DNA of 64,000 nt from BOG-908 sp964242115 (GCA_964242115.1 CAXSZX010000005.1:161762-225761); one strand, 5' to 3'; positions 1-8,835 are shown, numbered from the stretch's first letter. Notes: a model not told the origin generated them from the sequence alone. Translations and numbers: made by a program.

Positions 1-2
1 CT

Positions 3-734
3 GCGATGATCCGGCCGCAATTCGTCTTTCGTCCAGGGCAGACGCTGAAGTTCGTCTTCACCAGCCCGGCCGGCTGCAAACACTGGTTTGCGATGTGGGA
101 GTTCTCCGGCGAGGAAGTGTCGGGCTACAACACCAAGCTCAACCAGATCTACACCGCCGTCAACAATGCCGCAGGCACCCACCTGAGCTACGAGTTCGAC
201 ACGCCCGACAACTTCTCCACTTGCTACAACAACCCGGCGAGCGGGCCGGGCCAGGGTATCGTCGACGGCTTCCCCTACGAGGCGGGTGGTGCCAGTGTCT
301 CCGTCTATTGGCCGAACGGGAACAACTGGGCATACGAGAACGTCCCTGGCTTCGAGCCGTGGGAACTCATGCCGAGCACGCAGACGATCGCTGCGGGCAA
401 GCACGTCTACGTCGTGTCATGGGACAATACCAATCCGAAAGAGAGCGTGATTTCGTCGTTCCTGGACGGGAACCTCGTTCATCAGCACCAGTTCGACTGG
501 TCGTTGGACGCTGGCAACCCGAAGGTGAACGGACAGGAACTCGGCATGCACGTGATCGTGTCGCAGCAGACTTTCGCCTCGTTCACCAGCGCCGGCTTGC
601 CGCTCGCACAAAGCGAGTTGAAGGACGGCATCCTCTACGAGTTGGCGCAGTTCAGCGGTTTCATCCCAAAGGAGGTCGCGTTGAAGTTTGCTCCTTTGAA
701 TACCGAGAACGGTTGCGGCAGCGCGTGTCCGTGA
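3..734 (+). CDS. Partial protein, jelly-roll/lectin-like, function unknown
   Basis: The reading frame is open to the left edge of the window, so the gene is truncated at its 5' end and the first internal ATG (base 6) is probably not the start. About 243 residues are visible. They are rich in Trp, Tyr, Phe, Asn and Gly, alternate short hydrophobic stretches with polar loops, and include a DGN turn followed by His and Phe. That composition is typical of secreted beta-sandwich (concanavalin-A-like) proteins. There is no membrane segment. No catalytic motif was recognised and the family is not identified. It ends in a Cys-rich tail (NGCGSACP). A dispersed hairpin element follows 9 bases after the stop. 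Confidence 0.6.
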   Translation, partial: AMIRPQFVFRPGQTLKFVFTSPAGCKHWFAMWEFSGEEVSGYNTKLNQIYTAVNNAAGTHLSYEFDTPDNFSTCYNNPASGPGQGIVDGFPYEAGGASVSVYWPNGNNWAYENVPGFEPWELMPSTQTIAAGKHVYVVSWDNTNPKESVISSFLDGNLVHQHQFDWSLDAGNPKVNGQELGMHVIVSQQTFASFTSAGLPLAQSELKDGILYELAQFSGFIPKEVALKFAPLNTENGCGSACP

Positions 735-742
735 AGCCGTAG

Positions 743-889
743 AAAGCAAGCGGTTCTTTCTCGGGAAAGAGAACAAAAAATTTTTGTCTTCGGTAGGTGC
801 GCCGTGTTGAGACGTGTCGTTTCAGCCGTCCGCGACAGCCGCAGCAAAAGCTTTTGCTTCTTTTTCTCGAAAAAGAAGGCCTTGCTTTC
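743..889. repeat. Dispersed hairpin element, copy 1
   Basis: The left arm (AAGCAAGCGGTTCTTTC, partly degenerate) and the right arm (TTTGCTTC...GAAGGCCTTGC) face each other around a TCCGCGACAGC centre. It lies between the partial gene and the acyltransferase, both on the + strand. Confidence 0.75.
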
Positions 890-948
890 TACTCTTGTAA
901 CCGGTTTCTCCCCAGCGTAGTGCTTGCCCTCTCGCTTCGTGGATTGCG

Positions 949-2085
949 ATGCCCCCTCAGCCCTCCCGCGAGATCAAGGCTCTGACCGGAATACGCGGCG
1001 TCGCTGCGTGCATGGTGGTCTTCTATCACTACTTTCAGGATAGTTCCGGATTAGGCCCTGTGCACGCCCTCATCCGGCACAGTTATATTTCGGTCGACCT
1101 GTTCTTCGTGCTAAGCGGCTTCGTCATGGCGCTCACCTACGCGCCGTCTTTTGCTTCGGGCTTCTCTGCCGCCGCCTACATGCGTTTCCTGGGTAAGCGC
1201 CTCGGGCGGGTCTATCCGCTTTACGCCGTTGTCACAGCCTTCGTCGCCGCCTGCCTTGCAGCCGGCGCCATCGCCGGGCCGGAGCCGTCTGGCGGCACGT
1301 TCGTCAGCAACATCCTGATGGTGCAGGCCTGGGGATTCGGCGACAGCATCGGCGGCCCGACCTGGTCGATCAGCACCGAATTTGCCGCCTACCTGGTGTT
1401 TCCCGTGCTGGTCTGGCTGGTCCTCTGCGGCACATCGTCGCGGTGCCTGCTCGCCATGGTCGTCTCGACCGGCGCGCTGATCCTGCTGGCCAGCACGGAC
1501 GCGGCAACCCTGAACCAGGTCACCGACGGTGTGGCCAGCCGCAGCGGTCCGCTGGATATATTCGGCGCCGGCACGCCGGCGCCGCTGGTGCGCTGCCTCG
1601 CAGGCTTCGTGCTGGGGCTTGCCGCTTTCCGGCTGGCGCGCCTGTATGCCATCCGTCTTGGGTTCGACCGCAGCCACGTCGCTGACGCCGCCGCCCTGAT
1701 CGTGCTGCTGCTTTGGGCGGGCCGGGGCACCGACGTGACGCTGGAGCTCGCTTTCGTGGCACTCGTCATCGCGTTGGCTACCGGCGACTCCTGGGTCGGC
1801 TCGTTCCTGTCCCGGCGCTGGGTGGTCTGGCTGGGCGAAATCTCGTATTCGATCTACCTGGTGCACTGGCCGGTCGGCGCGCTGGTGCGCAACCGCCTGA
1901 TGTCGGCGCTGGACGCGCACCATGTGTCGCACGCCTACACCCTGTCCGGGCTGCTGCCGATGGCCCTGACCTTCGCGGTTTCAGCGGCCACGTTCTACGG
2001 CCTCGAGAAGCCTGCCCGCGACTGGACGCGCCGGTTGATGGGCGGCAAGGCGCGCTCCATCAGCGCAGAACCGGCAGCGCCCTAG
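949..2085 (+). CDS. Acyltransferase family 3 (OafA/OpgC-like) membrane protein
   Basis: This is a 378-residue polytopic inner-membrane protein of the acyltransferase-3 family, which moves acyl groups (usually acetyl) onto sugars of exported polysaccharides or lipids. The family signature opens the protein: REIKALTGIRG, then a conserved His in VVFYHYF, then SVDLFFVLSGFVMA in the first membrane segments, followed by the Arg pair of KRLGRVYPLY. About ten hydrophobic segments follow, and the C-terminus is short and basic. Length fits the family without an extra SGNH domain. No strong Shine-Dalgarno sequence precedes the ATG. The acceptor substrate cannot be told from the sequence. It stands alone between two copies of the dispersed element. 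Confidence 0.9.
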   Translation: MPPQPSREIKALTGIRGVAACMVVFYHYFQDSSGLGPVHALIRHSYISVDLFFVLSGFVMALTYAPSFASGFSAAAYMRFLGKRLGRVYPLYAVVTAFVAACLAAGAIAGPEPSGGTFVSNILMVQAWGFGDSIGGPTWSISTEFAAYLVFPVLVWLVLCGTSSRCLLAMVVSTGALILLASTDAATLNQVTDGVASRSGPLDIFGAGTPAPLVRCLAGFVLGLAAFRLARLYAIRLGFDRSHVADAAALIVLLLWAGRGTDVTLELAFVALVIALATGDSWVGSFLSRRWVVWLGEISYSIYLVHWPVGALVRNRLMSALDAHHVSHAYTLSGLLPMALTFAVSAATFYGLEKPARDWTRRLMGGKARSISAEPAAP

Positions 2086-2086
2086 A

Positions 2087-2216
2087 GGCAAGGCCGTTTT
2101 CGAGAAGAAGCGAAAGCTCTCATCGCAGAAAGCTGAAACGACACGCCTCAGCGACACGCGCCCGAAAAGACAAAAGTTTTTTGGTTCTTTTTTCCACAAA
2201 AGAACCGCTTGCCTTC
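2087..2216. repeat. Dispersed hairpin element, copy 2 (left arm degenerate)
   Basis: The right arm is intact (CAAAAGTTTTTTGGTTC...GAACCGCTTGCC) and the left arm is eroded (GGCAAGGCCGTTTTCGAG). The 2086-2401 gap holds this copy and no recognisable gene; its right half (2217-2401) is unremarkable apart from leading into the next gene. Confidence 0.7.
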
Positions 2217-2401
2217 CTAAATAAGCCGATTGCGCCAAACCCTGGCCAGTTGTGTCACCTCCGGGTCTAGAGGGCCACACGACACCGCTGAGAAACGGCC
2301 AAACACCTTGAATCGCCTAGGCTGACGCTCTGGCACAGCGGATGCTAAACCCCCAGGGCGGGCGTGTGAGCACACAGGCCGTCCGGGGCAGGAAGACGGG
2401 C

Positions 2402-2626
2402 ATGGATTGGGATCTCGTTGTAATCTTCACTTTCGTCGTCGTGCTGATTGCCGTGCGCGGGCACTACCGCGCGCGCGGCTCGGGTGCGGTCGGGCTGGCC
2501 GACGCCGACCAGATGGCGCTGGACCGGGCGATGGACTCCGCGCGACGCCTGGAACAGCGGGTGGAGACGCTGGAGCGGGTGCTGGACGAGGACGCGCCCG
2601 GCTGGCGCGCCAGGGTGCGGGCATGA
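2402..2626 (+). CDS. PspB-like small membrane protein
   Basis: This protein of 74 residues has one N-terminal membrane segment (DLVVIFTFVVVLIAV), a short basic turn, and a C-terminal helix ending RLEQRVETLERVLDEDAPGWR. That tail matches the PspB signature, in which a coiled helix ends in a LExxLDxExPxWR-like motif. PspB works with PspC in sensing inner-membrane stress. I chose the ATG at 2402 because it starts directly at the membrane segment and has AGGAAG upstream; an in-frame ATG at 2342 would add 20 unrelated residues. It overlaps the next gene by four bases (ATGA), so the two are translationally coupled. No pspA or pspF is visible here. Confidence 0.7.
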   Translation: MDWDLVVIFTFVVVLIAVRGHYRARGSGAVGLADADQMALDRAMDSARRLEQRVETLERVLDEDAPGWRARVRA

Positions 2627-3729
2627 CCGCCTTGCGCAGGATGCTCCCGCTCGCCGGCCTGGCCGCCTGCTCCCTCGCCCACCCTGCCTGGGCGGACGCC
2701 AGGCTGTACCCGGCCAGCCAACTGGTGCTGACCGACACGATGTCGGAAGATGCGGTGGTCAACACGGACTCCTCGCTGTCGGGCCAGGTCAGGGTCACCA
2801 TGGACGGCTCGCTGTCCTGCCTGTCGGTGGTCGATGCCGGGCCGGCGGTGATCAGCACCTCGGGCTGTTCGGGCGACAACGGACAGTTGCGCGTGGACGT
2901 GCCGCCGGACATGCCGGTGGTCATCAGCTCGGACAGCAGTGGCGACATCCGCGTCGGCGACCTGCGCAGCCAGCTGGTGGTGACGCTCAACGCCGGGGGC
3001 GACCTGACAGCAGGCAACGTGGAGATGCTGGTGGCCACCGTTCACGGCGGCGGCGACGTTACCGTGGGCGACGTGGCTGGTGCTACCAGCCTGGAGGTCG
3101 CGGGCAGCGGCACGGTGCGCCTGCGCAGCGTGCGCGGGCCGCTCGCGGTGCGGCAGATGGGGTCGGGCGACATCACCGTCGGCAGCATCGAGGCCGACGC
3201 CGTCTCCATCGACGCGCATGGCTCCGGCGACATGGCGATCGGCCCGGGTCACATCGGCTCGTTGCACGCGCGCCTGACCGGGTCGAACGACATGGCTGTC
3301 TCGGCTTTCGTGCGCGACGCCGACGTGGAGGCGCATGGCGGCGGCGACGTGAAGCTTGCGCTCGTCACCGGCGCCTTTCATCGGATTGCAGACAGCGGCA
3401 GCGACATCACCGTCGGCGGCTCGTCGAAGACTGCGAGCCATGCGAGGGGCAGGCACGTCAACATCGTGGTAGGCAACGGGTCCTCGGTGATCACGCACGT
3501 GCTGATGGGCGCGGTCGTGGTGCTGGTGGCGTTCCTCTGCTGGCGGATCATCCGGCGCGGCCGGCAGCGCGCGGTGCAAGGTTCGGCGGGTGGCGCGCCG
3601 ATGAACACGGCGGTGCTCGCTTTGTCAGAGACGATGACAAGGCTGGATCAGCGGCTGGGCAAGATGGAGACCTACGTGACGACGCGGGAGTTCGACCTGA
3701 ACAGGAAGTTCCGTGAGTTAGGAAGGTAA
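2623..3729 (+). CDS. GIN-domain (DUF2807) envelope protein with C-terminal anchor
   Basis: This protein of 368 residues begins with a signal peptide (LPLAGLAACSLAHPAWA). A long repetitive Gly/Ser/Asp beta-helix follows, with many GSGD, GGGD and DITVG turns. That is the pattern of the putative adhesin/GIN domain family, which is often found next to phage-shock-type proteins. Near residue 290 is a membrane segment (MGAVVVLVAFLCW), then basic residues, and the C-terminus ends MTRLDQRLGKMETYVTTREFDLNRKFREL, quoted here in outline: a coiled tail like those on PspB/PspC-associated proteins. It is coupled by ATGA to the PspB-like gene. I infer an envelope-stress sensor or scaffold that folds mostly in the periplasm. 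Confidence 0.7.
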   Translation: MTALRRMLPLAGLAACSLAHPAWADARLYPASQLVLTDTMSEDAVVNTDSSLSGQVRVTMDGSLSCLSVVDAGPAVISTSGCSGDNGQLRVDVPPDMPVVISSDSSGDIRVGDLRSQLVVTLNAGGDLTAGNVEMLVATVHGGGDVTVGDVAGATSLEVAGSGTVRLRSVRGPLAVRQMGSGDITVGSIEADAVSIDAHGSGDMAIGPGHIGSLHARLTGSNDMAVSAFVRDADVEAHGGGDVKLALVTGAFHRIADSGSDITVGGSSKTASHARGRHVNIVVGNGSSVITHVLMGAVVVLVAFLCWRIIRRGRQRAVQGSAGGAPMNTAVLALSETMTRLDQRLGKMETYVTTREFDLNRKFRELGR

Positions 3730-3857
3730 GCAAGGCCTTCTTTGTTGAAAAAAGAAGCAAAAACTTTTGTCCCCTGCGACCCGTCTGCGGAGAGGTCCGC
3801 GACAGCCGTGACAAAAGCTTTTTGCTTCTTTTTCTCGAAAAAGAAGCGCTTGCTTGC
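3728..3857. repeat. Dispersed hairpin element, copy 3
   Basis: Both arms and the centre (GGTCCGCGACAGCCG) are present. It fills the whole gap between the convergent GIN-domain gene and the NRAMP transporter; its left end overlaps the last two bases of the GIN-domain gene's stop codon and its right end abuts the transporter's. Confidence 0.8.
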
Positions 3858-5120
3858 CTACACCAGCCCCGCCCCCGAAAGCCCCCCATAAACCCCCAAC
3901 GCCGTGGTCAGCACCGAGACCACGATCACCAACCACATGTACCACCCCCGCAGCCGGTGCGCCGGCGGCAGGCTGAACACCGCCAGCGCGATGAGGAAGC
4001 CCAACACCAGCGGCAGCAGCAGCGCGTTCATCACCTGCACGCCCACGTTCAGCGACACCAGGTTCGGCCACACGCCCACCAGCACCGCGCCGGCCACCAC
4101 GCACGCCGCGTAAACCCCGTAAAACCAGCGCGCCTGCAGGGGCCGCAGCTCCAGCGAGCGCCGGTAGCCGGCCACCTCGCCCACGCCCCAGGCCAGCGCC
4201 AATGATGCGACGATGGCCGCCACCAGGCCAGCGCCCAGCACGCCCAGCGAGAACACCAGCTTACCTGCTGCCTCGCCCATGAAGGGGGTCAACGCCTGGC
4301 TCATCTCGCCCACCGTGTTGAGCGGCGCGTTGGAGGTGTGCGCGCCGATGGTGGCCGCGCACGCGATCAGCACGGCGCCCATCACCAGCTGCGTCAGCAC
4401 CGCGCCGGCGGCGGTGTCCAGGCGGGCGGCGTTGTAGTGTTCGGGCAGCAGCTTCTTATCGGCGATGGCGGATTGCTGGTAGAACACCATCCACGGCATG
4501 ATCACCGCGCCGATGTTGGCCGCCGACAGGTACAGGTAGCCGGGGTCGCGCCAGGGGATGCTGACGGCGCCGTGCGCGATCTGCGAGACGGACGGGTGCG
4601 CCGCCCAGGCGACGTAGAAGAACGCGAACTCGAACAGCCCGACGGCGATGGCCGCCCGCTCCACCCGCCGGTAGCCGCCGGTCAGCACCACGCTCAGCAA
4701 CGCGGCCGCGGCGATCGCCAGGCTGACGCCACGCGGCACCCCGTATAGCTCGCCCACGCCGGCCACGCCGGAAAACTCGGTCAGCAGCGCGCCGGCGGTA
4801 GCGACCGCAAGGCCGATGGCGGAGACCCAGCCCCAAAAGCGGCCGAAGCTCTCGGCGATCAGCTCGCCGTGGCCGCGGCCGGTGAAGATGCCCAGGCGCA
4901 CCGTCAGCTCCTGCACCATGTAGAGGATCGGGATCAGGATGAGCTGCTGCAGCAACAGGCGGTAGCCGTACTGCACGCCGCTCTGGCCGGCGGTGATGAC
5001 GCTGCCGACATCCGTGTCCGCCAGCATGACCACGAGGCCGGGGCCGAACACGGCGATGGCGCGGGCGATCCTTGTGGGCGCCGGAGGCGGGACGCGGGTC
5101 TCGACGGTTTGGTCCGGCAC
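3858..5120 (-). CDS. NRAMP-family metal transporter with atypical ion site
   Basis: This 420-residue protein with about eleven membrane segments belongs to the NRAMP/SLC11 family. The start is GTG at 5120, with AGGAG six bases upstream. In canonical Mn/Fe transporters TM1 carries DPGN and TM6 carries MPH. Here TM1 reads LADTDVGSVITA and TM6 reads IMPWMVFYQQSA, so the Pro and Asn of the first motif and the His of the second are replaced while the Asp and Met remain. The GHGELI sequence after TM3 is well conserved. It may belong to an NRAMP-related clade with different metal preference, for example Mg or a broader range, so calling it mntH would be unsafe. The upstream region 5121-5200 is AT-rich. 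Confidence 0.85.
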   Translation of the reverse strand: MPDQTVETRVPPPAPTRIARAIAVFGPGLVVMLADTDVGSVITAGQSGVQYGYRLLLQQLILIPILYMVQELTVRLGIFTGRGHGELIAESFGRFWGWVSAIGLAVATAGALLTEFSGVAGVGELYGVPRGVSLAIAAAALLSVVLTGGYRRVERAAIAVGLFEFAFFYVAWAAHPSVSQIAHGAVSIPWRDPGYLYLSAANIGAVIMPWMVFYQQSAIADKKLLPEHYNAARLDTAAGAVLTQLVMGAVLIACAATIGAHTSNAPLNTVGEMSQALTPFMGEAAGKLVFSLGVLGAGLVAAIVASLALAWGVGEVAGYRRSLELRPLQARWFYGVYAACVVAGAVLVGVWPNLVSLNVGVQVMNALLLPLVLGFLIALAVFSLPPAHRLRGWYMWLVIVVSVLTTALGVYGGLSGAGLV

Positions 5121-5200
5121 TTGGGCTCCTGCGCATCCAGAAGATGCGAATGGTTCTTAATTGAAATTAGAGGGGCGGGGCTGGAGTGTCAATCAAAGGC

Positions 5201-5245
5201 AAGAAAGCGGTTCTTTTTGAAAAAAAGAACCAAAAAACTTTTGTC
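5201..5245. repeat. Dispersed hairpin element, copy 4 (left arm only)
   Basis: A good left arm (AAAGCGGTTC...GAACCAAAAAACTTTTG) lies in the divergent mntH-like/cysS gap. The right arm is reduced to traces near 5300-5322. Confidence 0.65.
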
Positions 5246-5327
5246 ACTGGGTTTGGGGCTGTCGAGGCGCTTTGGGTCGAGGGGACTCGATTGCGCGCAC
5301 GGAAGTTTTTCCGCAGAAGCAGCACCC

Positions 5328-6665
5328 ATGCCCGCACTCATCTTTCATAACAGCCAGACACGGCGGCGCGAACTCTTCCGCCCGGCAAACCCGGGCCACG
5401 TGCGCATGTACGTCTGCGGGCCGACCGTCTACGACCTGCCGCACCTGGGCAACGTCCGCTCGACCGTGGTGTTCGACGTGGTCGCACGGCTGCTGCGCGC
5501 GCTCTACCCAGGCGTCACCTACGTCCGCAACATCACCGACGTGGACGACAAGATTTCCGCCCGCGCCGCCGAAGCCGGCGAGAGCATCGGCGCCCTGACC
5601 GCCCGTACCACGGCCGACTTCCACACCGACATGGAAGCCATCGGCAACCTGCCACCCGACATCGAGCCGCGCGCCACCGCGCACGTGCCGGAGATGGTCG
5701 CGGTGATCGAGCGGCTGATCGCCGGCGGCCACGCCTACGCGGCAGACGGCCACGTGCTGTTCGCGGTGGCCAGCTTCGCGCAGTACGGCGCGCTGTCCGG
5801 CCGCAGCCCAGACGACCTGATCGCCGGCGCCCGCGTGGACGTGGCCCCCTACAAGCGCGACCCCGGCGACTTTGTACTGTGGAAACCCAGCACGCCCGAC
5901 CTGCCAGGCTGGGACAGCCCCTGGGGCCGCGGCCGCCCGGGCTGGCACATCGAGTGCAGTGCCATGGCCTGGCGCTACCTCGGCGAGGATTTCGACATCC
6001 ACGGCGGCGGCACCGACCTGCTGTTCCCGCACCACGAGAACGAACGCGCGCAAAGCCTGTGCGCCTTTCCCGGCGCGCACTTCGCCCGCGTGTGGCTGCA
6101 CAACGGCATGCTGCAGGTGGGCGGCGAGAAGATGTCGAAAAGCGTGGGCAACTTCTTCACCCTGCGCGACGTGCTGGCCCGCGCGCCGGCCGAGGCGGTG
6201 CGCCTGCTGATCCTGCGCACTCACTACCGCGCGCTGCTGGACTTCACCGATGCCGGCCTGGCCGAAGCACGCCGCGAGATGGACCGCTTCTACCGTGCGC
6301 TGGAGCACGCGCCGGCAGGCGCGGCCGAGGTGCCGGCAATGGTGCTCGATGCGCTGTGCGATGATCTGAACACCGCCGGCGCCATTGCCGCGATGCGCAG
6401 CCTGGCCGACGACGCCATCGCCGGAAACATGCAGGCAGCCGCTGCCTTGCGCGCGTCCGGCGCACTGCTCGGCATCCTGCAAGGCTCGGCAGAAGAGTGG
6501 TTCCGCGGCGGCGCGGACGCGGCAGTCGAAGCGGCGATCGCGGAACGTTTGCAGGCGCGCCGCGCGCGTGACTTTACGCGGGCGGACACGATACGTCGCG
6601 AGTTGGCAGAGCAGGGCGTGGTGCTGGAGGACAAGGCCGAGGGAACAACTTGGCGCAGAGCTTGA
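5328..6665 (+). CDS. cysS: Cysteine--tRNA ligase
   Basis: This class I aminoacyl-tRNA synthetase of 445 residues charges tRNA-Cys in the cytoplasm. The start at 5328 places the first family block (CGPTVYDLPHLGN, with HLGN as the HIGH motif) about 30 residues in, and its Cys is a zinc ligand. Other conserved blocks are NITDVDDKI, WHIECSAM, GGGTDLLFPHHENE and the KMSKS loop (EKMSKSVGN). The DALR-like anticodon-binding end is present. It is slightly shorter than E. coli CysRS (461). It stands alone between elements 4 and 5. Confidence 0.97.
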   Translation: MPALIFHNSQTRRRELFRPANPGHVRMYVCGPTVYDLPHLGNVRSTVVFDVVARLLRALYPGVTYVRNITDVDDKISARAAEAGESIGALTARTTADFHTDMEAIGNLPPDIEPRATAHVPEMVAVIERLIAGGHAYAADGHVLFAVASFAQYGALSGRSPDDLIAGARVDVAPYKRDPGDFVLWKPSTPDLPGWDSPWGRGRPGWHIECSAMAWRYLGEDFDIHGGGTDLLFPHHENERAQSLCAFPGAHFARVWLHNGMLQVGGEKMSKSVGNFFTLRDVLARAPAEAVRLLILRTHYRALLDFTDAGLAEARREMDRFYRALEHAPAGAAEVPAMVLDALCDDLNTAGAIAAMRSLADDAIAGNMQAAAALRASGALLGILQGSAEEWFRGGADAAVEAAIAERLQARRARDFTRADTIRRELAEQGVVLEDKAEGTTWRRA

Positions 6666-6693
6666 CGGTAGCGCTTGAGGCCGAAAGGCAGAC

Positions 6694-6854
6694 AGCAAGG
6701 AAGGCCTTCTTTTTTGGAAAAAAAGAAGCAAAAAACTTTTGTCCCTGCGCTGTTCCAGGCGCCTCGATTTGTTCGGGAACGCACGCAAGCTACCCTCGGC
6801 AGAGAACACAAAAGTTTTTTGGTTCTTTTTTTCAAAAAAGAACCGCTTGCTTGC
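6694..6854. repeat. Dispersed hairpin element, copy 5
   Basis: The left arm is of the CCTTC/GAAGC type and the right arm of the GGTTC/GAACC type. The 6666-7206 gap (541 bases) consists almost entirely of copies 5, 6 and 7 in a row, with no gene. Confidence 0.8.
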
Positions 6855-6910
6855 CTGCGCCGGTTTCGAAACGGAACGAGCGCTGGGCGGCTTTCCGAAC
6901 ACTGACGCAG

Positions 6911-7048
6911 GAAGTAAGGCCTGCTGTTTTGAAAAAAAGCAGCAAAAAACTTTTGTCTCTGCTGTCGCGGAGGGTTCTGCAGCATCCGCTTACAGGTTCA
7001 AAAGTTTTTTGGTTCTTTTTTTCAAAAAAGAACTGCTTGGCTTGCTTT
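6911..7048. repeat. Dispersed hairpin element, copy 6
   Basis: The left arm is of the CTGC/GCAG type (GGCCTGCTGTTTTG...AAAGCAGC) and the right arm of the GGTTC/GAACT type. The centre keeps CTGCTGTCGCGG. Confidence 0.8.
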
Positions 7049-7126
7049 CTTCCGTTCAAGATCGTTGACGGGTTTCGCCAGCACGTCACCGTGTCAGACC
7101 TTTCTTTGTTTGGCTGCGCGTCGGCG

Positions 7127-7205
7127 AAACGTGTCGTCTCAACCGTCCGCAATAGCCGAGACAAAAGTTTTTTGGTTCTTCTTTCCAAAAAAGAACTGCT
7201 TGCCT
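7127..7205. repeat. Dispersed hairpin element, copy 7 (right half), abutting trmJ
   Basis: The central GTCCGCAATAGCC and a complete right arm (ACAAAAGTTTTTTGGTTC...GAACTGCTTGCC) end one base before the trmJ ATG, so the arm forms the trmJ leader. Confidence 0.75.
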
Positions 7206-7206
7206 C

Positions 7207-8016
7207 ATGACAGGCAAAGACGAAGGCGCCGACCTTCACCCTATCGGCAACAGCCCGGTCGTCATCCTTGTCCGCCCGCAGCTCGCCGACAACATCGGCG
7301 CTGTCGCGCGCGCCATGGCAAATGGCGGCCTGTTCCATTTGCGGCTGGTCGCGCCCCGCGACGGCTGGCCGCAGCCGGCCGCCTGGCGCAACGCATCCGG
7401 TGCGCAGCGGCTGCTCGAAGCGCTCACCTTACATGAAACGGTTGCCGGCGCGGTCGCCGACCTGCACCACGTGTTCGCCACCTGTCCGCGGCCGCGCCAC
7501 ATCGTCAAACCGGTGATGACGGCGCGCGGTGCGGCAGCCGAGTTGCGCGCGGTGTGCGACCGCGGCCTGCGCTGCGGCCTGTTGTTCGGGCCGGAGCGTG
7601 CGGGTTTGGACAACGACGACATGGCACAGGCCGACACGCTGGTCCGCTTTCCTGTGAACCCGGCCTTCACCTCGTTGAACCTGGCGCAGGCGGTGATGGT
7701 GATGGCCTACGAGTGGTGGCAGACAACCGACGAGACGCCGCCGCGCGTGCTGATGACGAACGAGGCGCGCGTCGGCACGAAGGGTGCGCTGGAGAACTTC
7801 CTCGCACATCTGGTCGACCAGCTCGACGCGTGCGGCTTCCTGCGCAACGCGCCGAAACGGCCGGGCATGGTGCGCAATTTGCGCCACTTGTTCCAGCGCG
7901 GCGAGGTGACCGAGCAGGAGTTGCGCACGCTGCACGGCGTGGTGACGGAGCTGGCGGTCGGGCGGCGGCAGCGGGGGCGGTTGGAGAAGGACATGGTGGA
8001 AGGAATGGAGCAGTAA
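7207..8016 (+). CDS. trmJ: tRNA (cytidine/uridine-32) 2'-O-methyltransferase, SPOUT
   Basis: This protein of 269 residues belongs to the TrmH/SpoU class of knotted methyltransferases and uses S-adenosylmethionine to methylate the ribose of position 32 in tRNA. Characteristic blocks are VVILVRPQLADNIGAVARAMAN near the N-terminus, LLFGPERAGLDNDD (motif 2) and FPVNPAFTSLNLAQAVMVMAYE (motif 3, forming the knot). The C-terminal helical part contains LRHLFQRGEVTEQELRTLHGV, typical of TrmJ. The start sits directly against a hairpin arm of the dispersed element and lacks a clear Shine-Dalgarno sequence. Confidence 0.93.
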   Translation: MTGKDEGADLHPIGNSPVVILVRPQLADNIGAVARAMANGGLFHLRLVAPRDGWPQPAAWRNASGAQRLLEALTLHETVAGAVADLHHVFATCPRPRHIVKPVMTARGAAAELRAVCDRGLRCGLLFGPERAGLDNDDMAQADTLVRFPVNPAFTSLNLAQAVMVMAYEWWQTTDETPPRVLMTNEARVGTKGALENFLAHLVDQLDACGFLRNAPKRPGMVRNLRHLFQRGEVTEQELRTLHGVVTELAVGRRQRGRLEKDMVEGMEQ

Positions 8017-8018
8017 AA

Positions 8019-8149
8019 AAGCAAGCAGTTCTTTTTTGAAAAAGAACAAAGAAACTTTCACTTCCGCTGTCGCGCGCTCGCCGGAGAAAACCGCGACAGC
8101 GGACGCAAAAGCTTTTGCTTCTTTTCTCGAAAAAGAAGGCCTTGCTTCC
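8019..8149. repeat. Dispersed hairpin element, copy 8
   Basis: The arms and a central stem (CCGCTGTCGCG...CCGCGACAGCGG) are visible. The rest of the 8017-8415 gap (8150-8400) holds no recognisable gene or RNA. Confidence 0.8.
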
Positions 8150-8415
8150 TTGGCTCCCGACGGCGCCAGAACGTGACGACTGTATGTCCCGCCCTGAGTA
8201 TCGGGCAGCCGTCAGGCCGAGATCTGGCTACGGGGAGGATGACAACTATATGTGGCGGGACCAGGGCTACGTGGGCGTCTTGTGCAGTATTCGACCTGGC
8301 CGTGCGGGATCTGCAGGATTTTACTGGAAAAATCGTGGTCTCATGGAAGAATGTTGCGCTGGCGACCGCACCGCCCGCAGCGTTTCCAACCGTCACTGAG
8401 AGGAGGAGGACACCA

Positions 8416-8835
8416 ATGAGATTAGCCGCCACCGCCGCCTGCCTGATGGCGATCTGCCTCGCGTCTGCCGCCCGCGCGGCCAACGCAGACCACCCCTACA
8501 GCAACATCAACCCGCAAAACGACGCGGGGAACGACACGGGCGACTCCAGGGTTGACGCGCTGAACCAGGCGCAACTGGGCGGCGCCTACCGTGTCAGGCC
8601 GCGCGCGCCGTCCGGCCCGGGCTACGGCATTCCGGGTTACGGCTCGGCAGATGCGCGGGCCAGCTACGCAGCGCCGGGATACGGCACTGCGCCACCCGCC
8701 TACGCGGCGCGTCCTTACTACCCGCAGGCTTATCCTTATCCGCCGTCCTACCCCTATCCGCCGGCGTATTACCGGCCGCCGGCCTATGCGCCGCCTGCTT
8801 ACGGGCCGCCGCCGGGGTACTACCCGCCCTACTAG
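8416..8835 (+). CDS. Small secreted Pro/Tyr-rich protein
   Basis: This protein of 139 residues begins with a signal peptide (LAATAACLMAICLASAARA) and a polar region with Asn and Asp. About 70 residues of low-complexity Pro-Tyr-Ala-Gly repeats follow (PAYAPPAY, YPYPPSYPYPP and similar). The start at 8416 is set by an excellent AGGAGGAGG ribosome-binding site. It is probably an outer-surface or periplasmic protein. No enzymatic motif is present and the function is unknown. Confidence 0.75.
   Translation: MRLAATAACLMAICLASAARAANADHPYSNINPQNDAGNDTGDSRVDALNQAQLGGAYRVRPRAPSGPGYGIPGYGSADARASYAAPGYGTAPPAYAARPYYPQAYPYPPSYPYPPAYYRPPAYAPPAYGPPPGYYPPY

Noticed and set aside
6650..7210. Several overlapping open frames with Phe-Phe-Lys-Lys-rich peptides (SFLVLFFKK-like)
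   Set aside because: These peptides come from the A/T-cored arms of the dispersed element and recur at every copy; they are not proteins.
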